The notes under the pieces were generated by a model. The model saw only the letters and a program-made list of their open reading frames with translations, ran no database searches and had not been told where the DNA came from. A stretch of 64,000 nt of DNA from Scatophagus argus (Eukaryota > Chordata > Actinopteri > Scatophagidae). Shown here in pieces: positions 21,878-49,566 of the stretch. The stretch is from assembly GCF_020382885.2 (NCBI RefSeq), contig NC_058511.1, positions 2,449,501 through 2,513,500 on the forward strand, given 5' to 3'. How positions within the stretch are numbered: position 1 is the first letter of the stretch; each line of letters begins with the position of its first letter. The position numbers and the translations under genes were made by a program.

Positions 21878-24800
21878 TCAGGATTGAGGTGTGGGCCTTA
21901 GCTGGCTGGTGGCTTTGAGCTGGTTGGTCTCTGGATTGCTGGCAGCAGTCGAATGTGGCTGGATCATGAAAGGGGCTCCAAAGTCTGCGGAAGGGGAGAA
22001 GCCGAGGTCAAACCAAGATAAACTGACAGATTCAAAGGCAGCTGCATCTGGTGTTCAGCGTCACACAAAGGGGCTGATTTCTAACATCCACAGTAAGAAC
22101 TTTGATCCATTACTCTTACCTGCTCCTGCTAGTCGAGGCTCATCCACCCGGTCACTTCACTGCGAGAGGAGAGGAAGGTACTCATGTTAGCTTTACATCA
22201 CACAAACTTCTATGCAAAGTTTAAAACTGAATTTCTCATTATAGTATCTTTAAACCTAGATGGGGAAACAATAGTCATCATTCTGACACAGGCTATCTGC
22301 AGGTTTCGAAAAGCTAATTAAAAAAAAAACAAACAAACAATCAAAACAGAAACGGAAACATGACAATTTCTGATAAAGACAAGTTAGGTTTTCAACAGTA
22401 AACTGGCACAAAAAAGGAAAAAAAAACAGGAAATAAATGTGGTTATTAGAGCAAACAAAGCCTGTTGTGTTATAACTCTACATGATGAAAACCTTCCTGT
22501 GATGTGCCTTAAGACAGACGTAACACTACAGAATAAGAGGATGAAGCTGCAGAAAATTAACTCAGCCATGTAACACTGACAACAAGCATACGGACGACAT
22601 GAAACCACATGCAGGTGACTTGCGGTAAATGTGTGGCGACAGTAACTGGACAAGTTTTTTAGGGACGAGTGAAGAAGCAGCGATGAGCCACGTGCAGCCA
22701 AGCTGGCAGCTGACAAGCATGAAGGGCCGACGCCAAAGATGAAGACAACTTCTCGTGCAAGACAAAACGTATGAGCGGTGGACGTGACACACAATAGACG
22801 AGGAGGCTCTTACGAGTCACTTTGACTCTGGTAAGGTCTCTCCGGGGTTTTCTTCCCCTGCTGGACTGGTCCGCGACTGGGGCTCAGCTGCAGGCATTGG
22901 CATCGGCAGGGGGATGGGCTTACTCGGGCCCTCAGAGCTTTCCGGAGCCACGTTAGATGTGGGCTGGCCTATGATTACTGTGTGACCTGTTGGATTGGAG
23001 CATGAAAATCCTGCAGCATGAGAATGCGATCTTAAAAATTTAAGCTGAGGCTGTGGAAGGAATTCAAGCCTCCTAAACAAACACAAGAGTGGAAGGAACA
23101 ACACCAGCAACAACAGACGCATCTGGAACTATCCACCACTTCACTGTAGACTCCTTAAGTGCCTTGAGGAGGAAGCTGAGTTATGAAAGACCAGCATTAT
23201 TATAGTTCTAATGGCCAGACGCACAACACGTGTCCTCTTTGTACTGCAGAAATATGTGGGGATCCTTCTGTGCACTGTGTTCTCTTCCCGCTACATGATG
23301 TATCGAACGTGCACTCAGTGCAAACAGCAAAACTCCACACGAGCTAACGAGTGTGAAACAGCGCCTCACCTCCGTCCTGCTCTGCTCTGATTTGGGCCTC
23401 CAGGTCTTCGGGGTCGACATACTGGTAGTTTTCGTCATCGTCCGGCGGTTTACACTTCCCGCAGCAGAAACAGCAGCAGCAGCAACAGCAGCAGCACGTG
23501 AACAGCGTACAGCACAGCACCAGACCCTGCAGGAATTCACAAGAAAAACACATCAGAGTTTTAAAGCGACATGACCGCAAAGGGGGGACGTCCCAGGGAG
23601 TCGAACCAAAGCACCGACCTTAAACCACCATTTGGACATGAGGAAGTAATATTTGACGCTCTCCTCTCCGAACTGCTCTGACACGTAAAGGCCCATGGAG
23701 CCATACTCGTCATAGATCTTCCTCTTGGTCTCGTCATTTAGAATGGAGTTGGCGTTGTTGATCTCCTTAAACTTCTCCGCTGCCTCCGGGTTGTCTGGGT
23801 TTTTGTCTGGGTGGTACTTCAGTGCCAGCTTCCTGACAGGAGAGAAGAGGACACAGGAAATCAAGTAGACGAAACTGTGGGCAAAAGTGCATAAGTGAAG
23901 CAAGTATTTTAGTAAAGAAAAAAAAGAAACAGAGACTGTAAAAAGGTTCCTCCACCAGACATAAACCCAACATGCAAAGTTTATAAAGACTACATGGATG
24001 CTACCCATCTATAATATGTATTTTAGTCTCCAACAGCTAAAGTTAGGAAGTTAATGTTGAACTGAAGAAACTAGCCGAGTAATCAACAGACAGGAAATTC
24101 AGCAACATTTTAGTTGCTGAATGAACAACAATTAGTTAATTAATCACCAGAAACTTACATCATTTTCATTTTTGGACCTTCTGATGAAAATTTTCCACAA
24201 TTTTATAGGCCAAAACAGTGATCAATTCATTTAGGAAATAACCACCAGGTTAATCGTTAGTGAAAATAATCATTAGTTGCAACACTGACTTACAATTTTG
24301 AACGTGACTTAATGAGTGACTTAACAGCTTAACTCATTTCAGTGTTGTCACGATACCAGAATTTCTAAATTTGACAGAATACTGCACAAAATATCGATAT
24401 TCTGTACCATTTTACACCACGGGCAAAAACTGACAACACTGAGGGCAACAAATATTCAATTTTTCATAAAAATCAGCTGAAACTCTACCGTGCGAGATTC
24501 CTCAGGCTCAGTTACTCTCGGGGGGGATTAGTTTAGCTTTGCAACTTACAAATGAATGTAACACAACAGACTTAACATCAGCTTACTGGGCTCCCTGTTT
24601 AAATACTGAAGTGATGGTGAAATGGAAGCTGTCACCAACCTCTTGATATTCTTCACAGAGGTCAGCGTGTTGGCTCTTCAGGTGCGTTGTCAAATTTGTT
24701 GTGCTACTACCACATGCTCGCCTACGTGGATGCTCGCATCCCTTTTCGTCTGCCTCGGATGCACATTATGACTATACTCGTTAGTTGCTCGCTGGCTTAT

Positions 24801-25206
24801 GCTTTCATGCTTCCACTTGCTCACACAGAAATATGCTCTTTTGCAACACAACTGGTGGAGATACGTCTCTGAGCAGCGCTTGGGTAATCTGACCACTTTA
24901 TAAGGTAGAAACTGCCAACGCAATCATGAGCAGGATTACACAAATTAAAGCAAAAGGATTTAGGAAATACCCAAAGCGATAGTTACAACATGGTTAGCCT
25001 GCTTGCTCTGGAGAAGCTCATCCTCTCACAGCTGAGGCAGCTTAATTGCAGTAATAATTCAGATTACTGAATGTTCACACTGCTCACCTGTATGCTTTCT
25101 TGATGTCCTCAGCTGATGCTCCTTTCTCCAGCCCTAACACCTTGTACATGCTCTCCCCAGCGGTGGACATCTTCCTCTGGGGACGGGGCGGGTTCGGTTC
25201 AGCCAT
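21878..25206 (-). CDS. dnajc5g: cysteine string protein, DNAJC5/DNAJC5G type (main isoform)
   Basis: A palmitoylated J-domain co-chaperone of Hsc70 on synaptic and secretory vesicles. Exons are 25206-25088, 23832-23619, 23526-23370 and terminal 21984-21878, all phase-consistent and giving 198 aa, the human CSP-alpha length. The J-domain has HPD at 47-49. A possible PKA serine (RKMS) is Ser14, near the human Ser10 site. The cysteine string runs from C116 to C136 with a nine-Cys core (122-130). The C-terminal exon reads '[10 protein letters not shown]', close to the 'IQP' tail of CSP-alpha. The ATG at 25206 follows a 3' splice site at 25216, so a 5' UTR exon lies upstream. The paralogue name rests on synteny with trim54 and CAD; DNAJC5 itself is the alternative. 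Two further exon-like segments lie between exon 3 and the terminal exon. Confidence 0.88.
22120..22159 (-). other. dnajc5g: candidate 40-bp stop-containing exon in dnajc5g
   Basis: A pyrimidine-rich acceptor (CTCTCCTCTCGCAG) and a strong donor (AGCAG|GTAAGA) bracket 40 bp. If joined to exon 23526-23370 it ends translation after two codons (Val-Lys-stop). It could therefore be a poison or UTR exon. An inner acceptor at 22154 also gives a stop. Confidence 0.4.
22814..22986 (-). CDS. dnajc5g: alternative C-terminal exon of dnajc5g
   Basis: It has a good acceptor (CCAACAG) and opens in phase with exon 23526-23370, reading '[11 protein letters not shown]' and then a Pro/Met/Glu-rich tail to a TGA at 22819-22817. 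That gives a 219-aa isoform. A donor-like GTAAGAG follows 5 nt after the stop, so it may be a cassette exon inside the longer transcript. Its 'VIIGQP' resembles the 'IQP' motif of the terminal exon. Mammalian CSP2 is also made by an inserted, stop-containing exon, as I recall. Confidence 0.6.
24090..24295 (-). repeat. dispersed repeat family A, inverted copy in a dnajc5 intron
   Basis: It includes 'TTAGTTAATTAATCACC', 'CCACAATTTTATAGGCC' and 'GTTAATCGTTAGTGAAAATA', the reverse-orientation landmarks of the family seen at 8890-9118 and 62605-62895. The boundaries are approximate. Confidence 0.45.
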
Positions 25207-26365
25207 GGCTCACCTCTGTTATTTAGGAGAAAATAAATATAACTCAGTCAAAAATCATTTAAAGACAATCACATGTTAGTAACATTTGTTATGACAGTAT
25301 TGGCTGAACAGCATCACGTGGACGATCAGAGATTTTTCTCCACAGAGTTGTTAAGTGTGTGCACTCCATGCAGCACGACGGGACCAAACTGTGCAACTGA
25401 AATCTAACATATTTAATTGGATGAATAAAGTTAATTGTGTTGTTGTCAGTTTACACACACTCACACACCGATGGTACAGCCCTTTGTCGACTGTCTAATC
25501 CTTTTATTGGTTAACCACTTAGATTATTAAATATTAAAGTGAAGCAATATGTTTGAACGTCTTGTTCTAATTGACCATCAGTCCAAACCTCAAACACATT
25601 CAGTTTAAATGAACAGACAAAAGCAAATAACTTCACATCACTGAAGCTTAAAGTAGCAAATATATAAAACTTAGACAAATAATCGATTACCTATTTATTA
25701 TTATAGCAGGTTAAAGAATCAAAGAACACGCGTGACGCAGCACAAAACAAGGCGTTCCAGCATGACAGCCCGCACTGACTTTAATTGGTTAAGGTTTAAG
25801 GGGTTGTAGAGGGACGAAGAGAGAGAAAACAAACATGTTTTTAGTCTGGGGACAGGCAGAATTAGAGCTCGTTCTCATTTGTGTACGTAGATCTGTTTAC
25901 AGCAAAATTCTCAGTGCAAGTCAGGTGCACGAAGCAGATCTTTTGTCCTCACCTCAGACGTGCAAGCTAATGGACGAAGAATTCAGGCTTCCAAAGATTT
26001 AGGTTCATCAACCCAACATCCGATATTTAACAGGAGCTGACCAGATTTGTTGGACAGACAAATAAAAACACTTTTAATTCTACCCATAATCACCATTGTT
26101 TCATAACTAGAGATGATGACTTACAGTAATGTTCAAAGGCTTGGAATTAGAGCTTTGCAACACACAGAGGGATTTCTATTGAACTGTGACTACTGTGCGC
26201 GCACACGCGCACGTACACACACACACACACACACACTCAGCTGCACAAATAATGCTGTGCGGGTCGTTGACTAAAGAAGATTACATTTTGCTGATCTCAC
26301 AGATTACCCGTCAGAGTCCATGTCAGAGAGGCCAGTGTACTGGTCACACTCTGGCTAGACAGACA

Positions 26366-26367
<2 letters not shown>

Positions 26368-26406
<39 letters not shown>
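26368..26406. repeat. (CA)n microsatellite in dnajc5g intron 1
   Basis: About 18 CA units preceded by an AGAC run. A second CA run is 150 bp to the left at 26215-26236. Confidence 0.9.
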
Positions 26407-26413
<7 letters not shown>

Positions 26414-26676
26414 ATCTCCACAGAGCACAGAGGGGAATCATACTATCAAACTGCTGCAGCCTCCATCAGAGTTAAACAGAGAGAAAAAAAAATTACAGTA
26501 AATCCTTGAAAATCAGACATGTTTTCTGGCATATGGCAGGCAATTTGCTTTGTAATATCTAAAGTAAACAAATCCAAAGTGAGCAGATTTGCGCAAGATT
26601 AAAAACTAAAGACAACCTTTGCAATTACGGCAATTCACACAGCGAACCGAGCAAACTGTGTGAGCATTTAAAGATT

Positions 26677-26925
26677 AAAGTGACATATTTTGTCATTGGA
26701 GGGAACTCACTCCAACGAAATTTGTTCTCTGCATTTAACCCACCCAAGTGACGTGCACACACACACAGCAAACCCGGGGCAGTGGGCGACCGCGTGCAGC
26801 GCCCGGGGAGCAGTGGGGGTTAGGCACCTTGCTCAAGGGTACCTCAGCCATGGACACCGGGACGGTGAATCGAACCAGCGATCCACCGGTTACGGCTCCG
26901 ACACCCTAACCGCTGATCCACGACT
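26677..26925 (-). mobile_element. tRNA-derived SINE, copy 1
   Basis: On the minus strand the head has an A-box-like 'GTGGATCAGCGGTTAGG' and a B-box-like 'GGTTCGATTC', as in SINEs made from tRNA. The body includes 'CACTGCTCCCCGGGCGCTG' and ends near 'AATGACAAAATATGTCAC'. A 249-bp copy differing at only three positions by eye lies at 37265-37513. I found no clear target-site duplication. The family cannot be named without a repeat library. Confidence 0.8.
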
Positions 26926-29900
26926 GCCAACCATCATAACATCACCTGCTCTCATTGTCACGTTGTAGACTCAGATATAAAGACATAGTAGAATAAGAGC
27001 TTCAGTTCAGCTTGGCCCATAAAGGGAACACAAACATTCAGTGTTGATGACTACTGAAGCTCCAGAGCCCAAAAAATGGTTCTCCTGCACAATAGTAAGA
27101 GTACATTGCTATCGGCTGGGGAAGGCTTTGAGGTTTCACTACAGGACAAACAGGATTTTCTCTGAAATTAGCTGGGGAAAAAAGACCACCAGTAAAGATC
27201 ATAACAGGTTTCATGGTGGTACAGACGTTCATGAACTTGGCTACATCTTGCTGGTCCTTGTAAAACCCTGAGCTTTATTAACTATTAGCTGCAAGCAAAG
27301 CACCACCCACAAACAGTTCTTCACTTCGTTCATACCCAGACTCACTTTGCTAAAGCAAACTCCCATCTTGAGGGCATTTTTGAATGGCACACCTACTCAT
27401 TTTTGTGCATTTATTTTGAAAAGCCGCAGTATCAAATTCTATGTGGAGTGCAGGACGGGTGCAAGGGAAAGCAGCTTTGTTTCCACTGTCTGTCATCAGA
27501 TTAGTTAAGACACTCCTGTTGTGAGCTTCACACTGCTAACATGCATCTGTAATGTAATAAGTTGGTACTGTAATTTAGCCCCTTTTTATTCCCTTGTCAA
27601 GTGAAAGCTTCAGGTGACTTTCAGATTACAAGTTTGGCAACATGGCCGCTTCAAATGTCAACTCACATTTGAGTGCCTTCACACGAGGGGTGCAGGGTCT
27701 GTTGGGCTGCAGCATGGGCAAACATGCAGCAAATGAACTGTGCAAAAATTAAACAGAATATCAAACGAACGCAATCAAACTTGAGCTTATGGTGGACGTC
27801 TATTAGTGTGTGACTTCGTTAAAAGAAACATAAAAACTGACTAGAATCATTTGTCGGAGCAAAAAGCAGCAGCTCTGACTGTGTGCTTTCAGTCAACCAT
27901 CCAGTGAATGCTTGCTCTGAACAGTTTAGAGCACTAAATTATTGTGTGAAGTGCATGTAATAAAACAAAGCTTGGTCAGGCTCCTGACTGGAATAAACCC
28001 TGCAAACCCTGCACATCAAAAAGGCCATAATTTTTCTCGACAGCGAACACACTGCAGGCCCAGATGGCGGGCCTGCTGAAGCCAAGAAAGCTGATGTAAA
28101 TACTCAAAACTCTCCAAAAGTGCTGCACAAACCATCAGGCAGCCTGGCAGGAGGAAGCGGGTCCACACAAGAGGCCTCAGCACACTATATATAAACCTTC
28201 AAGACCACCAGGCCTCCTGCCAACAGAGTCTGCACTGATCAAACTGATTGCTCGTACCAGAGCGATCGATCGAGTATCACTGAGTCGGGTCTATTAAGTT
28301 AATTAGCCAACTGCAGTCGTTGTGGTGCAGACTTTAGAAACTGTCCTGCCTGTACGTATGCAAATATCTCTAATCTATCACTCTAACAGGACAGACTTTA
28401 TGAAAATGAACCGTAGCACAACCCCAAGCCCTGTGCAGCTACTGAAGCTTGAGACAGAGAGACACACTGAGTCTTTTGTCCTCCTTTCCAAACATTTGAC
28501 TGTGACTCTTTTGTAGTCCCACGTTTTATGAAGTGCAGACAGACATTTATTTAACTTCAGCCGCTGTTCAGCTCGCTTTTTTAGCTGAAAGGCTGTCAGC
28601 TGAGCGGTATGCATGTATTTATGGTCACACTGAAATAATGAGACTGTGCAGACTTTTTATCAAAAACACAGGCCTGTTTGTAGTAGCAAAACTGATACAG
28701 ATATTTGCATGTTTGTACATTCTTATTTAATCTAATTTAACCTGATTTTCTAGACAATAATTTTGAAGTCATATACCTATTTATTAAAAATGTAAACGTA
28801 TGTCATACATAAACTTCAAACGTCTCAATTCACAGATAACACAAATGTGGCAAAGTGAAAAGTCCCAAAAATCCCAACAAAAACACAGAAAAACTGCAGT
28901 GCCAAAGAGGAACCGCAGTCAAAAACAGACCCTCACCAACACTGAATGAAACACACTCCACAACATATTTATTCTGCATCACTCTAGTCTTACAATTAAT
29001 AATATGACTTTGACAACTGGCAAAACCATCTGAAAGAGCTGCTTAGAAGAGACAAGAGATCAAAATCACAGCTGCAGACCTCTACTTGAAACTGTGGAGC
29101 AAATTTGTGGGCACAGACACAAAGCAACTCCTCAGGTCCATATTTAGAAACTCAAATTCTTATTTTAAAAAGGCTATTATTAGAACAGTACATCACACTC
29201 CAAAGACACCAAAGTGCTGTTTTGTGCCAGCTGAGCTGAACAAGCCATTTTTACAAAAAGTGATTGTCAAAAGTCCACATAGTTTAAAAATCACACACTC
29301 AAGACAAGAGGGCAGCAACTCCCGAGAAAATCTTTCTCTCCTAATTCTTTATTTTTTAAGATCATCTTTAAAAAAGGTCTCTTTATTGTTAAAAATAACA
29401 ATATTTTCCTAAAGTGTGTGACATGGTAACTATGCAATCACAACAGCCAAGATCCTGCAGTCGAAACAGCTCAGTCGAACATTTTTTGATACTCAAATCT
29501 GATGAATGCACTACACCCAAACAAAACCTTATAAAAACAAACCAAAGTGTCTTATATGAGAGGACCTATGAGCATTAATTTGGTGGAAGGTATTTTTCTC
29601 GACAGGTATGCAGACAGTATGGCAGAGATTTGCTGGGGCATAAACCCCCCGCTATCCTGCATTTCTTTATAGTCAAAGATCAATGCACCAATTCTGATCT
29701 CCTCGCACTCAGTTTGCCAAGGTGTGGGATTGATTATGACATAAAAACACACATTCATTCAGGTCACATTAATGAAAACTGACTGATTTTAAAGCATGCC
29801 ACGCTGAAGACAAAATGTAAGCTTGTAAGCTGACTGTGCAGAAACATAACACACTCTACACTGCACAGGTAGTTCTGATTTATAACGGAGTGACAGTTTG

Positions 29901-31068
29901 ATTGATGATTGGCAGAACTTACTGGAGGCTGCACAGGTGGGACAAACAGAGTCCTGGGAGACTCTGCTCAGGACAAAAAAACCCCCAAAAAACCTGTGGG
30001 TCATCTGTGGGTTTTAACCAGTTTAGATGTTGTGGTATTGCCTTTCAACCTCTGTCTACGTATTGAGCAGGCCTACACAAACGCTTAGCTTAGATAGGTG
30101 ACTTGATAACGTTATGATCAAAGACACGTCGGTATGGGAGGGAAGCGGCTGCTTTTGGGATGACGGTCCGGTATGACGGAAGAAGGAATGCCGCGTGATT
30201 GTCGTCTGTTTGTCCTTGTGGAGTCCTAATCCTTTGCTAATCTCCCTGCACATGGAGAAATACTTTCTATTTTACAGCCTCTCATTCATAAATAAATGTG
30301 GCGGGGCAGATTTGAACATTTTCACTTAACGACCCTTGTTTCCCCTCGTGTCGTTATCTCTTTCTGCCTTTTTTTAATTACCCATAGTCAAACTGTCTTG
30401 TCGGCCCCGGTGCGGACAGGTAACGTTACCTAGCTGTTGGCTAGCCTTAGATGACACCTATCTCACCACTAAAGAGTTTAATCCAAGACAAGACATCATC
30501 ACTGAAAGCGTGAAAATGTCAGCACTACCGCCCCATTTCATTAAGCTATTTGCTAGCCGGCGTGAAGACAAAGATAGACCAAACTGCATTTGAAATTTTA
30601 GCAATTTATCGTAAACTTCCCTGTATGTGCAACACAGACATCGGAAAATCTGGCTAAAGATTTTCGGTGCGTAATCTACGATTCAGCGTACACCAAACAC
30701 ATGCATGTAGCACATATTTCAGCAGAGGTGCAAATTCTTAGTAAGGTTAGCTTTCGTTCACCGCTGATTGCTGCCACCGCCCTCTTATTTTGAAACGCTA
30801 GCGCCACACTTGTGAAAATAACTACGTTTTATAAGGTAATTTGGCATATGCGAGACATTGAAGGGCAACTTAATATTTTTTGAAATTTTACAAGTTTTTT
30901 TTTATAGTTTATCGATATTAAAGTTATGCTGTCTTTGTTGAGAAGCAAGTCAACCTTAAACTGTAAACTGGAAGATTTTTGAATGTAGTTCGCCATACAT
31001 GACCATGACAGTTATGCACGGTTAGCTAACATCATGCTAGCTGATTTAGTACAGTCGAAATGGCTTAC

Positions 31069-31260
31069 CTTGTGCAAACTGAACACTGTATGTCTCGCTG
31101 TAAGGTTAGCTGGATCATAGAGGCATGCGGTTTGATGTCTTAACTCTCAATTTAAAGGCTCGTATTAGCTCGGTGGCAGAGAAGTGATGGCCGGCCGTGG
31201 CCGCCGGTCGTTCCTTAGTGTATGGCTCTAGCTGCCAGAGGACGTGCGCTGTGATTGGCC
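31069..31260 (-). promoter_or_regulatory. probable dnajc5g promoter and 5' UTR exon
   Basis: A near-consensus donor CACAAG|GTAAGC ends at 31069 on the minus strand. About 185 bp upstream is an inverted CCAAT box in 'CGGCCAATCACAG' (31260-31250 area), and a GC-rich stretch lies between them. This would put transcription start near 31.16-31.20 kb and match the acceptor just before the coding ATG exon. No transcript evidence is available. Confidence 0.4.
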
Positions 31261-31269
31261 GATTCCTCC

Positions 31270-32544
31270 TTCCAGGAAATGGAGAGGGATCGGATGTGGC
31301 TTTCAAGGTTTAGTCCAAAATTCACCTTTTAAGTACATAAGCTAATAATAAATTCTGATGATTATTTATTTCACAAATCAATCATCGCAGTGCTTATGTG
31401 AAGCAGCCGAAGAATACGGAGCGATTAAAGGACATTTGAAGTGTTGTCATAACACTTTTGAATGAAGTGGTCACCAAACTGTGTACACCTCAGTGCGTTC
31501 AAGAGGAAATTAGCCAGTTCACATGCAGATATCCCCAGAAATCTAAGACTAAACAAAGAAAATTTACAGTTTCACACATTATTTCTATACGGTGTCAGAC
31601 AACAATATGTGAGTACAGGGAATCATCAGCCACAAGGTGTGTCTAGTCTGGTCTTCAAACATCTCAACAGCTCCAGTACCACACAACAGCATCACTTTAT
31701 ATTTCTTCCTCTGAGTTTATTCTCATTTTCATTCAATACTGAAAGTTTTGCTGAGTCATTCGCGCACCCTTGTGAATTGAATGAATGAATTTAGATTTTT
31801 CTGGCAGTTAGTAAATGCAGCATTTATTGTAAACCCGCTTTTTTAAATCAACATATGCTCTCTTTCAGATGCTGTTCCTTACCGTCAATGCTAATTTGCA
31901 CCGTAACAGGGTGATTAACACCTTACAAGGTTTTATTACAGGACTGAACAGAAAAGGTTTGAGAATCAACAGTTTTATGGAGACGATGAAACAATTTTTA
32001 TGCATTTTTTTTGTTTTTTTTTATTTGACTGAAGGATCAATCATTAGCTTTTCCCAAAGCTTTCAGCTGCATTTCAGTCCTCCTCAGCTCAGTTGTCACA
32101 CTGAGAGAAGCTACAGAAAAGGCCGGTAAATAAACCCGAGGTTATTATTATTATTATTTTTACTTAATTCCAAGGAAAATGCGAACAGTCTCCGTTTTGT
32201 TCATTTTCCTTCATTTTTGTTTACTTTTTGTGTAGTTACTTAAGTTTCTGTCATGATTAGTTTGTTTTTCTTCAACAAAATACCTGTCAGTAAAATATCT
32301 GCAATGATAGGACAAAAGATTGTGTAAATAAAAAGATTATGATTATTATGATTAAGATTATTATAAAAGATTATGTAAATAAAAATCTGTATCTAAAAAC
32401 ATGTTGATGTGGAGATGTATGCCTTATATATGTAAAAGGGGACTGAAACTAAAGTAAAACAAAGATTTCCACTTCCTTGATTTGGTGAGTTATGACATTG
32501 TTTTATGTACATCAGCAGCAAAACAGTTTTTTTTTTTTCCAAAC
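31270..32544. other. intergenic spacer between CAD 3' end and dnajc5g promoter
   Basis: AT-rich, with a short TTA run near 32145. No gene or recognisable repeat was found. Confidence 0.5.
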
Positions 32545-32550
32545 TTTATT
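32545..32550 (-). terminator. candidate CAD polyadenylation signal
   Basis: AATAAA on the minus strand about 710 nt after the CAD stop. ATTAAA variants occur nearer (about 32969 and 32818), so the true site is uncertain. Confidence 0.35.
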
Positions 32551-33261
32551 ATTTTTTTTATTTATTTCTCCACATAATATAAAGTCAGTCACCAATACTA
32601 CAAACACAGTGATTCCCATTTGGATAAAAAAAGAAGGTTTGCCTATAACCTGCTAGCATATAAGAAATCAAAACAGTTAACCATCACAGACAATGTTTAA
32701 ACAAAGGAATGTTAGATTAGATGGTATGGTTTTAATACTGCAGATATAACAACATTACTGGTCAGAACAGAGAAATGCTGTGCACCAAATGCTGGTAGTC
32801 ATTTTCACTTTTCTCCCCTTTAATATCCCAACTGGTCCCTTGAGGTTTTCCTCCCGCTGAGCAGACTGAGAAGACTGTTCAGCAGTTTAGTTAAAGTAGT
32901 TGCACATTTGACCCAGCTACAAAACCCTTGTATTTCATTAATGTCATGATCCCGTTAATGTTTTCAATTTTAATACCCACCAATGGAATGATATAAAGTC
33001 ATCTTGCACGTGAGACGAGGATGAAAAGACAAACAAGTTGTAGTGTGTCCAAGTGAAGAACAGCAGCATCATATCAAAACACGATATGATTTTTGTAAAC
33101 TTTATGACCCTGTAGTTGTTGTCGTATTTAACAATACTGATACCCGTTGAAAAGACTCGGAATAAGAAATTCAGATTTCAGGAAAGAGAATGCTGGTGTC
33201 TGAATCTTCCTACTCTAAAAGGTATAAGAAGTTATGCTACGAAACAGGCAGCACGTGGGCT

Positions 33262-49479
<16,218 letters not shown>

Positions 49480-49530
49480 TTTTGCTCAAATGGATAATGC
49501 TATAACAACTGTAAACGCAAAAGTGACTGA

Positions 49531-49537
49531 TGACTCA
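49531..49537. promoter_or_regulatory. AP-1 type site TGACTCA near CAD start
   Basis: A perfect TGASTCA match about 52 bp upstream of the CAD ATG. It is a 7-mer, so chance is possible. Confidence 0.3.
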
Positions 49538-49560
49538 GAATAGTGTTGAATCCCGTTCTC

Positions 49561-49566
49561 CACGTG
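49561..49566. promoter_or_regulatory. cad: E-box CACGTG in the CAD promoter
   Basis: CACGTG lies 82 bp upstream of the CAD start codon. Mammalian CAD is a classic Myc/USF target through a CACGTG E-box close to its transcription start, so motif and position agree. No other CACGTG was noticed in the CAD upstream spacer. Confidence 0.6.

Larger units (their letters stand above)
25216..31068 (-). other. large first intron of dnajc5g
   Basis: This runs from the splice acceptor before the ATG exon to the proposed 5' UTR exon donor. It contains CA microsatellites (26215-26236, 26368-26406), a SINE (26677-26925) and AT-rich sequence. I see no coding exon; the 108-codon plus-strand reading frame at 29086-29412 resembles nothing I know. 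Confidence 0.5.

Noticed and set aside
26690..26968. 92-codon frame matching one at 37278-37529, looking like a duplicated gene
   Set aside because: Both are frames through the SINE, which carries tRNA-like A and B boxes; the shared protein is an artefact of the repeat.
29086..29412. 108-codon plus-strand reading frame in dnajc5g intron 1
   Set aside because: Its Lys/Ser/Leu-rich composition is expected from AT-rich DNA; no motif or homology recognised.
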